Positions 24,271 through 32,635 are shown, numbered from the stretch's first letter. The stretch: 64,000 bases of DNA from Bacteroidota bacterium (GCA_018262715.1 JADFDS010000008.1:24259-88258); one strand, 5' to 3'. Notes: generated by a model not told the origin, from the sequence alone. Made by a program: numbers and translations.

Positions 24271-27200
24271 TCACAACAGATCAGCAGGCAGGTTGAGGGA
24301 GTAATTGTACGGAAGGAATACGGTTACCTCGGTGCCAGATGCCTTGCCGTTGTCATACAGGTCAGTCAGGTTGAATGTGATTTTTTCCCTGTTCACCTTA
24401 TTGAGAGTATCCACAATACCTGAAATATTCTTCAGTCCCGTGCCGGTGCCGTGGGTACGCATTTTCGCAGCAGCAGCCCTTCCTATTCCGTTGTCACGGA
24501 TTTTCACTTCCACCCCTCCTTCGAGGTTCATGATGCTTATCTCAAGGATCCCCCGCTCCTTCTTGTTTTCAAGGCCATGTTTTATCGCGTTTTCAGCGAA
24601 CGACTGTATGATCATCTTTGGTACGGGACTCTTCAGGTTTACGTCAGGTGCAACATTTATCCTGTATTCGAACCTGTTGCCAAAGCGCAGTTTTTGTAGT
24701 TCACAGTAGCGTGTAACGAACTCAAGCTCCTCCTCCAGCGGCTTCAGGAGGGCGTTGCTGTCAGCGATAATGGAACGAAGCAGGTTTGACAGTTTTATGA
24801 AATAGTTATAGGCTTTTTCCTTTTCGCCTTTCATTATAAGTGACCCGACGGAGGTAACGGCATTGAACGTGAAATGCGGGTCAAACTGTTTTATCACCGA
24901 GTTTAGCTGCAGCCTGTATGCCTCAGCCTGAATGCGGGCAGTTATAACCCTCCTTTCCAGTACAGCTTTTCGTATCTGGAATGAGAGGAACACTATCAGC
25001 CCGAGGGCTATAAGAGCCATCAGTGCAATAGCGACTTTTGACTGGATGAATGTTGGCACAACGCTGACCTCCAGTTTATCGGGGTCTTCAGACAGAACTC
25101 CGTCGGCGTTTATCGCCTGGACTTCGAAAGTATATTCGCCGGGAGGCAGATTGGTGTAAACAACTGATCGCTCTGCGGTCTTTTCTGACCAGTTGTCATT
25201 AAAGCCCGCCATTCTGTAACGATACCTGACACCCTCCGGATTTCTTGTCGAGATACCGGTGTAGCTGATTCTTATACGGTTCTGTCTTCCCCTGACCCTC
25301 AGGAAGCTGGTGGTGTCATAGAACAGGGAGGCCTCCAGCGCCGTTTTCCAGGGTGTTTCTTCGTCCTGGAGCTCGACTTTGGTAATGTGGTTCATGGGAG
25401 GATATGTGTTCCTGCTGATCTTATCCGGATCAAAACGGATCAGCTTGTCAGAGGTCAGAATCCACCATCTGCCTTCCTTATCCTTTATAATTCCGTTGTC
25501 CTGGCAGTCATTGCCCGGGAATCCCTGACTCCTGCCTGTTATGGAATAATAATCGGGCTGCCCTGAATAATATTTGTCAAGATCGATGATGCAGATATCC
25601 ATCATTCGTCCGATGATCAGCCTGTGGTTTCCCAGGTCACGGATGACACTGGCAGGAAGGTTGACCTCTTCGGGCAGGGCCCTGTCAAAGACAGGCTCGT
25701 TCGGATCGCATATGTACAGGCCGTCAGAGCCCGCACTCCAGATGTTTCCCATGTGGTCGCAAACCACTCCCCATACCATCTCGGCCGGGGCTGGCGATGA
25801 ACGGAACGGGATGAAATTTTTCCCGTCAAAATAAACCACACCGTAGTGTCCGGCCAGCCAGTAATGGCCCTCGTGATCCCTGGCGACACTCTCCACTATT
25901 CCGTATCCATACCAGGACATCTCCTCATGGATGGTTACCCTGCCATCCCTGATGTGGAACAGGCCCCGGTCAGTCCCGACAAATATGCTTTTATCGACGG
26001 GATCCTCGTAGATGATACAGACCTGGTACGGATCGGGAGACAGATCTGGCAACCTGAATCTTCTGCCATCCCAGATCAGCACACCCTCTACTGTTGAAAA
26101 CCATATCTCGCCGTTGCTCAGGGTGGTGCTCCCCCTGAAGAAGGCCACCGGGTGGCCGAACAGCGCCTGGTATTCATTTTTTCCCCGGAATTTTTCCCCG
26201 TCAAAGTATCTCAGTTCACCTTCGACAGAACCGGTCCAGATTCCTCCGAGAGGATCGGCCACCACAGCCCAGGTTTCCTCCGGTAACCCGTTTTCCCTGT
26301 CATATGTTACGAATGCCTGTGACATAAGCCTGTAGATGCTGGTTTCCGTGCCAGCCCAGATTGTCCCCTCCCGGTCCTCATAGTACATCGCGAGGTTACC
26401 GCTTTCCCAATAGAATGGTTCTATGGTCGGGAAGAGGGCATCTGACATGTACCGGTACCGGACCTGGCCATCGACTATGTCAATTTCGTAGACATCACTT
26501 TTGTTGAGTGGTTTCAGCTGGCCCTTTTCATAGGCGAAGGCTTCATTATTTTTGTCTATCAGGTAGAGGAGTGAGTCGCGCTGATTGGCCGCTGCGACTG
26601 AAAAACTGGTGCCCCGGAGCAGCGGATGGCGGGAGGCGAAATCGGTGTACCTGCCGTTTTCAAAAAGGAGAATTATCTGGTTGTCATTGTCGATTAAAGC
26701 TGAAAGGAAGAATGAATTGGTGTCACGTCCGATTGCCACCCTGTCGAGCTGTTTGACCCTGAATGAATCAGGGATGGGATAACTTTCGAAGTTTGCCCCG
26801 TTGAAGCGAGCCACCCCGTTCGCGGTGATGGCCCATATTATGCCCCCCCTGTCTTCAATCACCGAGGTTATAAGGTTTGACGGCAGGCCGTCCTTGCGCA
26901 GGTAGGAATTGAAGGTATAACCGTCGAATCTTGCCAGGCCGTTCCTGGTGGGTATCCAGAGGTATCCCCTGCTGTCCTGCACCACGGATGTCGACTGTGT
27001 CTGTGGAAGGCCGTCGTCGGAGGTATATTCCCGGTAGGAGTAAGTCTGGGCACGGAGGGAGAGGCCTGTTGTTGCAAGCAAAATGACAAGCAGCAGGGCA
27101 GGGAGCCGTGCAACTGTTTGCGTCAGGGCAGAGAGCCTTGCAGGCGCTGGCAACAGGGCAGGATACCGTGCAGCTGTTTGCGTCAGGGCAGAGAGCCTTG

Positions 27201-27354
27201 CAGGTGCTGGCAACAGGGCAGGATACCGTGCAGCTGTTTGCGTCAGGGCAGAGAGCCTTGCAGGTGCTGGCAACAGGGCAGGATACCGTGCAGGCGCCAG
27301 CAACAGTACAGCCGCCGGCCGCATAACCCCTCGTACTCTCTTGTCCAGCTTCAT
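24271..27354 (-). CDS. Two-component sensor: propeller + Y_Y_Y + LytS-type histidine kinase
   Basis: 1027 residues. After an odd N-terminus (a 20-residue unit repeated three times, then the hydrophobic signal segment LLLVILLATTGLSLRAQ) come the two-component-regulator propeller repeats (DSRGYLWIPTRNGLARFDG, GTIWAGTETSIYR, GHYWLAGHYGVVYFDG), a Y_Y_Y domain (YRYRMAGFNDNW...YTNLPPGEYTFEVQA), one membrane helix near residue 775, then the His_kinase box FDPHFTFNA and an HATPase end (NAIKHGLENK...DNGIGRAAA). The usual NPHFLFN reads DPHFTFN, but the His is present. It would sense a periplasmic ligand and phosphorylate the LytTR regulator downstream. There is no fused AraC domain, unlike classical HTCS. 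Confidence 0.93.
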   Translation of the reverse strand: MKLDKRVRGVMRPAAVLLLAPARYPALLPAPARLSALTQTAARYPALLPAPARLSALTQTAARYPALLPAPARLSALTQTVARLPALLLVILLATTGLSLRAQTYSYREYTSDDGLPQTQSTSVVQDSRGYLWIPTRNGLARFDGYTFNSYLRKDGLPSNLITSVIEDRGGIIWAITANGVARFNGANFESYPIPDSFRVKQLDRVAIGRDTNSFFLSALIDNDNQIILLFENGRYTDFASRHPLLRGTSFSVAAANQRDSLLYLIDKNNEAFAYEKGQLKPLNKSDVYEIDIVDGQVRYRYMSDALFPTIEPFYWESGNLAMYYEDREGTIWAGTETSIYRLMSQAFVTYDRENGLPEETWAVVADPLGGIWTGSVEGELRYFDGEKFRGKNEYQALFGHPVAFFRGSTTLSNGEIWFSTVEGVLIWDGRRFRLPDLSPDPYQVCIIYEDPVDKSIFVGTDRGLFHIRDGRVTIHEEMSWYGYGIVESVARDHEGHYWLAGHYGVVYFDGKNFIPFRSSPAPAEMVWGVVCDHMGNIWSAGSDGLYICDPNEPVFDRALPEEVNLPASVIRDLGNHRLIIGRMMDICIIDLDKYYSGQPDYYSITGRSQGFPGNDCQDNGIIKDKEGRWWILTSDKLIRFDPDKISRNTYPPMNHITKVELQDEETPWKTALEASLFYDTTSFLRVRGRQNRIRISYTGISTRNPEGVRYRYRMAGFNDNWSEKTAERSVVYTNLPPGEYTFEVQAINADGVLSEDPDKLEVSVVPTFIQSKVAIALMALIALGLIVFLSFQIRKAVLERRVITARIQAEAYRLQLNSVIKQFDPHFTFNAVTSVGSLIMKGEKEKAYNYFIKLSNLLRSIIADSNALLKPLEEELEFVTRYCELQKLRFGNRFEYRINVAPDVNLKSPVPKMIIQSFAENAIKHGLENKKERGILEISIMNLEGGVEVKIRDNGIGRAAAAKMRTHGTGTGLKNISGIVDTLNKVNREKITFNLTDLYDNGKASGTEVTVFLPYNYSLNLPADLL
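27107..27300. repeat. 60-bp in-frame tandem repeat at the 5' end of the sensor kinase gene
   Basis: A 60-bp unit (starting GCAGCTGTTTGCGTCAGGGC on the plus strand) occurs three times almost unchanged, with a partial fourth. It encodes 20 residues (ARYPALLPAPARLSALTQTA on the minus strand) just before the hydrophobic signal segment. Since 60 is divisible by three, copy-number change would lengthen or shorten the N-terminus without breaking the frame. Confidence 0.9.
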
Positions 27355-27429
27355 TATCAGTGTTCTGCATGTAAATATATCTATTTAGTCAGGAATATAA
27401 AATGAGGGTGGGCAAACAATCGAAGGGCA

Positions 27430-27600
27430 TTGGAATTACGATTTGAGATTTGAGATTTGCGATTTGAGGCTTTTGGCCGTAGGCCATGCAGCATTGTAGA
27501 ACTGGTCATTGATGGATGGCGATGGTCGTAGACCATCAGGCATTGTAACAGGCATAGCTACCCCCTTTGGCCGTAGGCCAAACCAGAGTGCCCCGATGGG
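27430..27600 (-). repeat. Cluster of three dispersed hairpin elements (minus orientation)
   Basis: Read on the minus strand: TACAATGC, spacer, TGGTCTACGACCA; TACAATGC, spacer, TGGCCTACGGCCAAAA followed by CAAATCGCAAATCTC; and a third head TTTGGCCTACGGCCAAA. The stems differ but stay paired. They fill the gap between the SPOR gene and the kinase gene. Confidence 0.75.
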
Positions 27601-27638
27601 GCTGATAACTTTCTGATTATGCTTAATGTGAGTGCAGG

Positions 27639-28064
27639 CTACTTCGAGGCCAGCAGCCAGGCATCCGGAAAATTGTTGCCCTTCAGGGTTTCGAGCGCTG
27701 AAAGTGCTTCCGCGGTCGTGGAATACCTTCCGTAGCTGACCCTGTAATATCCATTTGTGGTTGCGGGAAGGACAAACATATCAGCCTGAAGCTTACCGGC
27801 ATACTCCTCGGCCATTCTGCCAGCCTGATCAATGTCGGTGAAGCTTGCTACGATCAGGTAGTTGTATTTTACCTGGTTATTGTCAGCCGGCGGCGAAACA
27901 GTGTTGCCTGTCACCGGAGTGGCGACATTCTCATAATCCGTAAATGAGTTGACTGATACTGAGGGATAAACAACGTCAAATGAAGACTCCTCTTTGGAGA
28001 ATGTGTTCACCCAGAAGTAAACTACCATGAACAGGAGGCCGCTAATCAAGGCAACTTTCTTCAT
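27639..28064 (-). CDS. SPOR-domain protein
   Basis: 141 residues: an N-terminal membrane anchor (VALISGLLFMVVYFWV), a ~45-residue linker, and a SPOR domain (YNYLIVASFTDIDQAGRMAEEY...GYYRVSYGRYSTTAEALSAL) that binds glycan strands lacking stem peptides at division sites. It is single-standing, with no lipobox. Its role is probably in cell-wall or division processes; no division genes adjoin it. Confidence 0.9.
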   Translation of the reverse strand: MKKVALISGLLFMVVYFWVNTFSKEESSFDVVYPSVSVNSFTDYENVATPVTGNTVSPPADNNQVKYNYLIVASFTDIDQAGRMAEEYAGKLQADMFVLPATTNGYYRVSYGRYSTTAEALSALETLKGNNFPDAWLLASK

Positions 28065-28255
28065 CTGGTAATCATTCCTTGTTTATAATATATAACCAGA
28101 TTTATATGAATAATGTTCCGCTTCTACTTGCTAATCCAAATTTACGCCATGAAATAAGCGAAATCAAGTTTTTTTAACCGCAGTTCTCAACAATGAATAG
28201 AAGTTTCAACCGGTCAGGGCTGTTTTTGGCAGACGGTGCGGGGGAGGGTGTGGCA

Positions 28256-28285
28256 TTGTAAAAGAGCCGGCATCATGCCAGCTCC
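28256..28285 (-). terminator. Rho-independent terminator of the tRNA-derived array
   Basis: On the minus strand GAGCTGGCAT and ATGCCGGCTC form a strong GC-rich stem (one G-U pair), followed by TTTT. It starts about 15 nt after the tRNA 3' end at 28299 and closes the transcript that begins at the promoter at 28653-28681. Confidence 0.75.
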
Positions 28286-28298
28286 TGCGTCTTCACTG

Positions 28299-28406
28299 TG
28301 GGGCGTACTGGAATTCCGCCTGCTGGCGGACAAGCGAACCAGTGACCTCTTCCGTCAGCTGACGGATCCGCCGGTTGGCGGACTAAACCAACTGAGCTAA
28401 CGTCCC
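28299..28406 (-). tRNA. Mosaic tRNA-like gene interrupted by palindromes (probably non-functional)
   Basis: Minus strand, 108 nt. It begins like a tRNA (GGGACGTTAGCTCAGTTGG) and ends like one (T-stem CTGG ... CCAG, acceptor ACGCCCC plus A). The two acceptor strands pair with one A-C mismatch. Between them the normal D-stem 3' strand and 5+7+5 anticodon arm are missing: after GGTTTAG come TCCGCCAACCGGCGGA and directly TCCGTCAGCTGACGGA. The T-loop after GGTTCG is split by CTTG plus TCCGCCAGCAGGCGGA. No anticodon can be assigned. Either a dead tRNA invaded by palindromic elements, or a tRNA-shaped RNA with another role. Confidence 0.5.
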
Positions 28407-28652
28407 ATTCAGTGCAAGTTTGATTTTGATGACTCTTGCCTGTCATCCGCCAGTTGGCGGACTAAACCAACTGAGCTAACGTCCCATTCAGTGCAAGTTT
28501 GATTTTGATGACTCTTGCCTGTCATCCGCCGGTTGGCGGACTAAACCAACTGAGCTAACGTCCCATTCAGTGCAAGTTTGATTTTGATGACTCTTGCCTG
28601 TCATCCGCCAGTTGGCGGACTAAACCAACTGAGCTAACGTCCCGGGCGGGGA
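28366..28652 (-). ncRNA. 79-bp tandem array of tRNA 5' halves, probably transcribed
   Basis: Four copies of a tRNA 5' half spaced exactly 79 bp apart (units begin GGGACGTTAGCTCAGTTGG at 28643, 28564, 28485 and 28406, minus strand). Each of the first three continues as GGTTTAG, a TCCGCC-AACT/AACC-GGCGGA hairpin, a second possible hairpin (GATGAC/GTCATC), then CAAAATCAAACTTGCACTGAAT. Units differ only at the hairpin loop (AACT, AACC, AACT, AACC alternate). The fourth copy joins the mosaic tRNA. A matching promoter and terminator bracket the array, so one RNA of about 390 nt is expected. No ORF of note is present. Confidence 0.6.
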
Positions 28653-28681
28653 CAAAGATAAACAAAATTTGAATTTTGCAA
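28653..28681 (-). promoter_or_regulatory. Promoter of the tRNA-derived array
   Basis: On the minus strand TTG (28681-28679), 18 bases, then TATCTTTG (28660-28653). Both boxes and the spacing fit the Bacteroidota housekeeping promoter (TTG, 17-23, TAnnTTTG), the best match in the window. Initiation would fall about 3-7 nt before the first GGGACGT. The -33 element directly follows the histidine-kinase stop codon. Confidence 0.75.
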
Positions 28682-30205
28682 TTACTCGATCATCACGGGC
28701 GTGTTGAACGAGAAGAGGAACGACGATCCCTTGCCGGGCAGCGACTCCACCCAGATGCGTCCCTTCATCAGCTCGGCAAGCCGCTTGCAGATGGCGAGTC
28801 CTAATCCTGCCCCCTGTACCTTCGGGGTATCCTCATTCCAGTACTGAACAAACGGCAGGAAGATGTCATCAAGCCTGTCAGGCCTTATCCCCTGACCGGT
28901 GTCAGTGACGAAATAGACTATCGAGTAACGGTTATCAGTCCGCGAAATCCTGTAACCGTATTTTATTTCGCCCTGGTCAGTGAATTTGATGGCATTGCTG
29001 ACAAGGTTGCTGAAGATCTGACTCAGACGAAGCTCGTCAATGTACTGATAAACAGCGGCCTTCGTCTTGTCAACAACAGGTACCAGCCTTAGGTCCTTCT
29101 TGCCCGAGGCCTCAAGTTCATGATTGAAAGAGGAGACCATTGAGTTGACGAAACCGTTTATCTCAATATTGGTGTACTTGATCTCCATGCTGTTGCTCTC
29201 AATGCGCGACATGTCAATCATGTCATTGATAAGCCGCAGAAGCCTCTGGGAGTTGATCTCAATGAGCTTCACCATCTCCTCCTTCTCCTTTTCGGTGGTG
29301 TCCATCGAAGTAAGAATGTTGAGGAATCCCAGCATCGCATTGAGCGGGGTACGTATCTCGTGGCTGAAATTGGCAAGGAATGTTGTCTTGAGCCTGTCGG
29401 ACTCCTCAGCCTGGCGCCGCGCCGCTATGAGGTCGTCCATTATCTTCTGGGTCTCGGTGATGTCCTGGCAGGTGCCGTAACGGTAGAGCAGACGGCCATT
29501 TTCGTCATACCTGACGTTCGAGTTGACGGCAATGGCCTTCACCTTCCCGTTAGGGGTTATGATCCTGTAGGTGAGAGAATAAGACTCCTTCTTTTTTTCG
29601 AGGGCATCCTCTATGGCAGTTATCAGGTATGATCTGTCCTCCGGGTGTGTGTAGGATATATTGTCCTGGTAAGTGAACGAGAGATTTGACGGTTCGTCGT
29701 TATAAATCCTCGATATTTCTTCCGACCCGATATACCTGTTTGTCTCCGGACGGTATTCCCACCATCCGAACCGGCCTATCCGCTGTGCTTCCCTGAGACG
29801 TTCCTCATTCAGCTCGAGGGCCCGGCGTATCCGGTACTCTTCGGTCACATCGCTGATAAGGCTAATCCGGAATCTTTCCAGGATACTTGTCTGCACCTTG
29901 ATGGTAATGATTTTACCGTCCTTGCGCCTGGCCGGCCTGATCAGGGATTCTTCGGTTTTCTCCCCGGGGAGGGTCGGTTCTTCACCGGTCTCTGTTGAGA
30001 GATCCAGCGGGGTCATCTTCCGGAATTCCTCTTCGGTGTATCCGAACAGCTCAGATGCCGCCCTGTTTGCCTTGATAAAATGGTTTGTGGCGTTATCGAT
30101 AAGCATAATCGCATATCCCGCCCTGTCAAAAACCTGCCTGTAACGGTTGAAGGCAGTCCCCGCGATGATACGTTTAAAGAAACTCCCGAATGAAAGAGTG
30201 GTCAC
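28682..30205 (-). CDS. PAS-domain sensor histidine kinase
   Basis: 507 residues without membrane segments, so cytoplasmic. Two PAS domains (about 25-130, starting AGYAIMLIDNATNHFIKANRAA; and 140-260, with ETNRYIGSEEIS) precede HisKA with the phosphoacceptor His in NFSHEIRTPLNAMLGF, then HATPase_c (NLVSNAIKF, DTGQGI, GAGLGLAICKRL). No receiver domain is fused and no response regulator adjoins it, so it is an orphan kinase. It follows pbpC by 60 bp and could be the last gene of the A2M-pbpC transcript. The signal is unknown. Confidence 0.93.
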   Translation of the reverse strand: MTTLSFGSFFKRIIAGTAFNRYRQVFDRAGYAIMLIDNATNHFIKANRAASELFGYTEEEFRKMTPLDLSTETGEEPTLPGEKTEESLIRPARRKDGKIITIKVQTSILERFRISLISDVTEEYRIRRALELNEERLREAQRIGRFGWWEYRPETNRYIGSEEISRIYNDEPSNLSFTYQDNISYTHPEDRSYLITAIEDALEKKKESYSLTYRIITPNGKVKAIAVNSNVRYDENGRLLYRYGTCQDITETQKIMDDLIAARRQAEESDRLKTTFLANFSHEIRTPLNAMLGFLNILTSMDTTEKEKEEMVKLIEINSQRLLRLINDMIDMSRIESNSMEIKYTNIEINGFVNSMVSSFNHELEASGKKDLRLVPVVDKTKAAVYQYIDELRLSQIFSNLVSNAIKFTDQGEIKYGYRISRTDNRYSIVYFVTDTGQGIRPDRLDDIFLPFVQYWNEDTPKVQGAGLGLAICKRLAELMKGRIWVESLPGKGSSFLFSFNTPVMIE

Positions 30206-30265
30206 TTTTCCTTAAAGTTGGCTTGTTATGCGATTGTAAAAGTAATCCTTTTTCCGGATTTGCCG

Positions 30266-32629
30266 TCACAATGTTCCGATGCAGTAAAACTTGCGTGAAA
30301 CGGTCATCCCTTCTTCGTCTACGGCAGTTATCAGATGCTCGCCCTCACCTACCCTGATCTCTGTCTGGTGAATATGCCTGGTCATCCCGATGTACTGATT
30401 GTCAAGATGCCAGTAAACAGTTGCATTTCGTCTGCGGTGGGCAATTTCGGGCAGCATTGACATGAGCTGTCCCTGGAGGCTGCGGGGGATGAAAATACGC
30501 GCATCGCGCGAAGGGTAGATGAACTCCATCGAGGGCAGCTTCATGTCATCTGAACACCCTTGGCGGAAGGGAGGAAGGGTCCGGTACGACGGATTTCGCA
30601 TGCGATAGTAATATTCCATTGCCGGTGGAAGGACGAACCAGGAGCGGGCCACCATCTCTCCGGGTGCGGCACAGGAACTGTTGACCCTCCAGGTCTCTGT
30701 GGGATCGAGGCTGACAATTGTATGATACGGGCAAGCTTCGCTGCGAAGTCCTGCCTCAGGAACCCATTCATCTTTCCTGTCAGTGCAGTCGGGGCCAGCC
30801 CTGTATCCGCTTGCGGCACATACCTCGACGAGGGTCATCCCATCATCCGGTTTCGCGAACCAGGATGCTGACGGTGGAAGGAGCCTTATAATGTCGAAGA
30901 GGAGGGGTGCTGCTGACGCGATGCCCGACAGCCCGGGACGACCCTCGCCGTCGGCATTTCCCGCCCACACCGCAACGATGTACTGAGGTGTTGTGCCGAT
31001 GGCCCAGGCATCGCGGAAGCCGAAGCTGGTGCCGGTTTTCCATGCCACCTCCGGCGCGCTTCCGAAATACTGCCACCCGGTTTCTGTCTCGGGCCTGTTG
31101 ACCCGCCGGAGGGCCTCATAGGTCAGCCAGATGGAGGAGGGAGAGAGAGGAGGAATTGCGATTTGGGATTTGCGATTTGGGATTGACGAGCTAGAATTGC
31201 TTGTTTGCGTTCCGGGGTTGGTGATCAGGACTCTTGCCATCGATGCGTAAGCGGATGCCAGTTCCCACAAGGTGGCCTCGCCGCCGCCGAGGATGAGGGA
31301 GAGGCCGTAGTGGGAGGCGGGTTTGGTGAAGGTGGTGAAGCCCATCTGGCGGAGGAGGAGCAGGAACCGTTCTTCTTCGTACATCTGGAGCATTCGGACG
31401 GCCGGTATATTGAGCGAGCGGGCCAGCGCGTCACCGGCAGGCACGGCGCCGCTGTAGGAGAAGTCGGCGTTCTCGGGGCGGAAGCCCTGGAAGCGGGTGG
31501 GGATATCGGGTATGAGTGCGTTGGGAAGGAGCATGCCCGAGGAGAGCAGCCCCGCATAGAGAAACGGTTTCATGATGCTGCCCGTGCTGCGGGGCGCCGT
31601 GACCATATCAACATCGCGGCCGTGCCTGCCGGTGGTGTCAGGGAGGGTGCTGTTACCCACCCAGGCAACGACGTTGCCGGTGGACACCTCAACCACCACG
31701 GCGGCGGCGTTGTGGATACCATTCCCCTCCAGGGCAGAAACATGCCTGTCGACCAGTTCTGATGCCTCGCGCTGAAGCAAAGGGTCAACGTTGGTTCGTT
31801 TTCTTGTTCCGGGCTCCTCAATCCATAGCCTTCCGGTGAGGTGTGGCGCCAGCGACGGCATCTGAAGCGGCGCTCCCGGCAAAGGCTCCCCCATTGCAAG
31901 CTCGCATGTCAGGCTGTCGATTTTCCCCCTCTCAGCCAGGGTCTGAAGCAACCTGTCCCTCTTCTCTTTCAGCCGTTCGGAGTTACGGCCGGGATAAATG
32001 AGGGCAGGAGCATTGGGCAGCACAGCCAGCGTAGCGGCTTCAGCCCATGTCAGGTCGGCGGTGCCGCGACCGGTATACCTCCAGGCGGCCGCCTCAATGC
32101 CGACAGTGTTTCCGCCAAAGGGGGCATTGGCGGCATAGAGCTTAAGGATAGTCCCTTTTGAGCGGAAGAGCTCCAGCTTAACTGCCGAGAGCATCTCAAT
32201 GATCTTGCCGCCATAAGTGCGTTCCGGGTTGCCGCGCGCCATCCGCGCCACCTGCATGGTGATGGTGCTGCCTCCGCGGACCGTCTCACCGGCCCTGATA
32301 TTATCGGTCAGAGCCTTGGTAACCGCAACGGGATTCACCCCCGGGTGCCACCGGAACCAGCGGTCCTCGTAGTTGATGAGACAGGTGATATATTTGTCCG
32401 GCAGGCTGTCGGGCGGGGGAAATCGCCACTGGCCGTCTGCTGCCACACGGGCGCCAAGGAGGGTGCCGTCAGCTGCCTCCACCACGGTAGAGAGGGGTGC
32501 ACGGAATGAGGGCATCGGCACCACAAGGATGGCGAAGAGGAGGGCGGCGAGGCCGGGGATTACAATTCTTAATGCCCCTGACAGCCTTCGGCTATCGGGA
32601 CTACGCCTCCGACCAAAAACAGATCTCAT
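30266..32629 (-). CDS. pbpC: Penicillin-binding protein 1C
   Basis: 787 residues: N-terminal membrane anchor (about 22-45), glycosyltransferase 51 domain (NYEDRWFRWHPG, RGGSTITMQVARM, AANAPFGGNTVGIEAAAW), transpeptidase domain with SxxK in STGSIMKPF near residue 350 and KTGTS near 535, and a C-terminal BiPBP_C domain. It polymerises and cross-links peptidoglycan at the inner membrane. It lies directly downstream of an alpha-2-macroglobulin gene, the known yfhM-pbpC pairing. Oddity: residues about 475-494 (NSSSSIPNRKSQIAIPP) are encoded by a dispersed AATCGCAAATC repeat inserted in frame. The first ~20 codons also carry a repeat-like hairpin, so the start could lie later. Confidence 0.94.
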   Translation of the reverse strand: MRSVFGRRRSPDSRRLSGALRIVIPGLAALLFAILVVPMPSFRAPLSTVVEAADGTLLGARVAADGQWRFPPPDSLPDKYITCLINYEDRWFRWHPGVNPVAVTKALTDNIRAGETVRGGSTITMQVARMARGNPERTYGGKIIEMLSAVKLELFRSKGTILKLYAANAPFGGNTVGIEAAAWRYTGRGTADLTWAEAATLAVLPNAPALIYPGRNSERLKEKRDRLLQTLAERGKIDSLTCELAMGEPLPGAPLQMPSLAPHLTGRLWIEEPGTRKRTNVDPLLQREASELVDRHVSALEGNGIHNAAAVVVEVSTGNVVAWVGNSTLPDTTGRHGRDVDMVTAPRSTGSIMKPFLYAGLLSSGMLLPNALIPDIPTRFQGFRPENADFSYSGAVPAGDALARSLNIPAVRMLQMYEEERFLLLLRQMGFTTFTKPASHYGLSLILGGGEATLWELASAYASMARVLITNPGTQTSNSSSSIPNRKSQIAIPPLSPSSIWLTYEALRRVNRPETETGWQYFGSAPEVAWKTGTSFGFRDAWAIGTTPQYIVAVWAGNADGEGRPGLSGIASAAPLLFDIIRLLPPSASWFAKPDDGMTLVEVCAASGYRAGPDCTDRKDEWVPEAGLRSEACPYHTIVSLDPTETWRVNSSCAAPGEMVARSWFVLPPAMEYYYRMRNPSYRTLPPFRQGCSDDMKLPSMEFIYPSRDARIFIPRSLQGQLMSMLPEIAHRRRNATVYWHLDNQYIGMTRHIHQTEIRVGEGEHLITAVDEEGMTVSRKFYCIGTL
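31155..31184. repeat. Dispersed AATCGC repeat inside the pbpC coding sequence
   Basis: ATTGCGATTTGGGATTTGCG and a further ATTTGGGATT form the reverse-strand version of the AAATCGC tail of the dispersed elements. It is read in frame as part of a serine-rich loop of PbpC between the SxxK and KTG motifs. Confidence 0.75.
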
Positions 32630-32635
32630 GTTACA

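Noticed and set aside
27083-27388. Forward ORFs of 72-101 aa in the 60-bp repeat
   Set aside because: They translate the complement of the sensor kinase repeats; no start signal or family.
28366-28652. The 79-bp repeat array as a CRISPR
   Set aside because: Whole 79-bp units are repeated, with no unique spacers; the conserved part is a tRNA 5' half and no cas genes are present.
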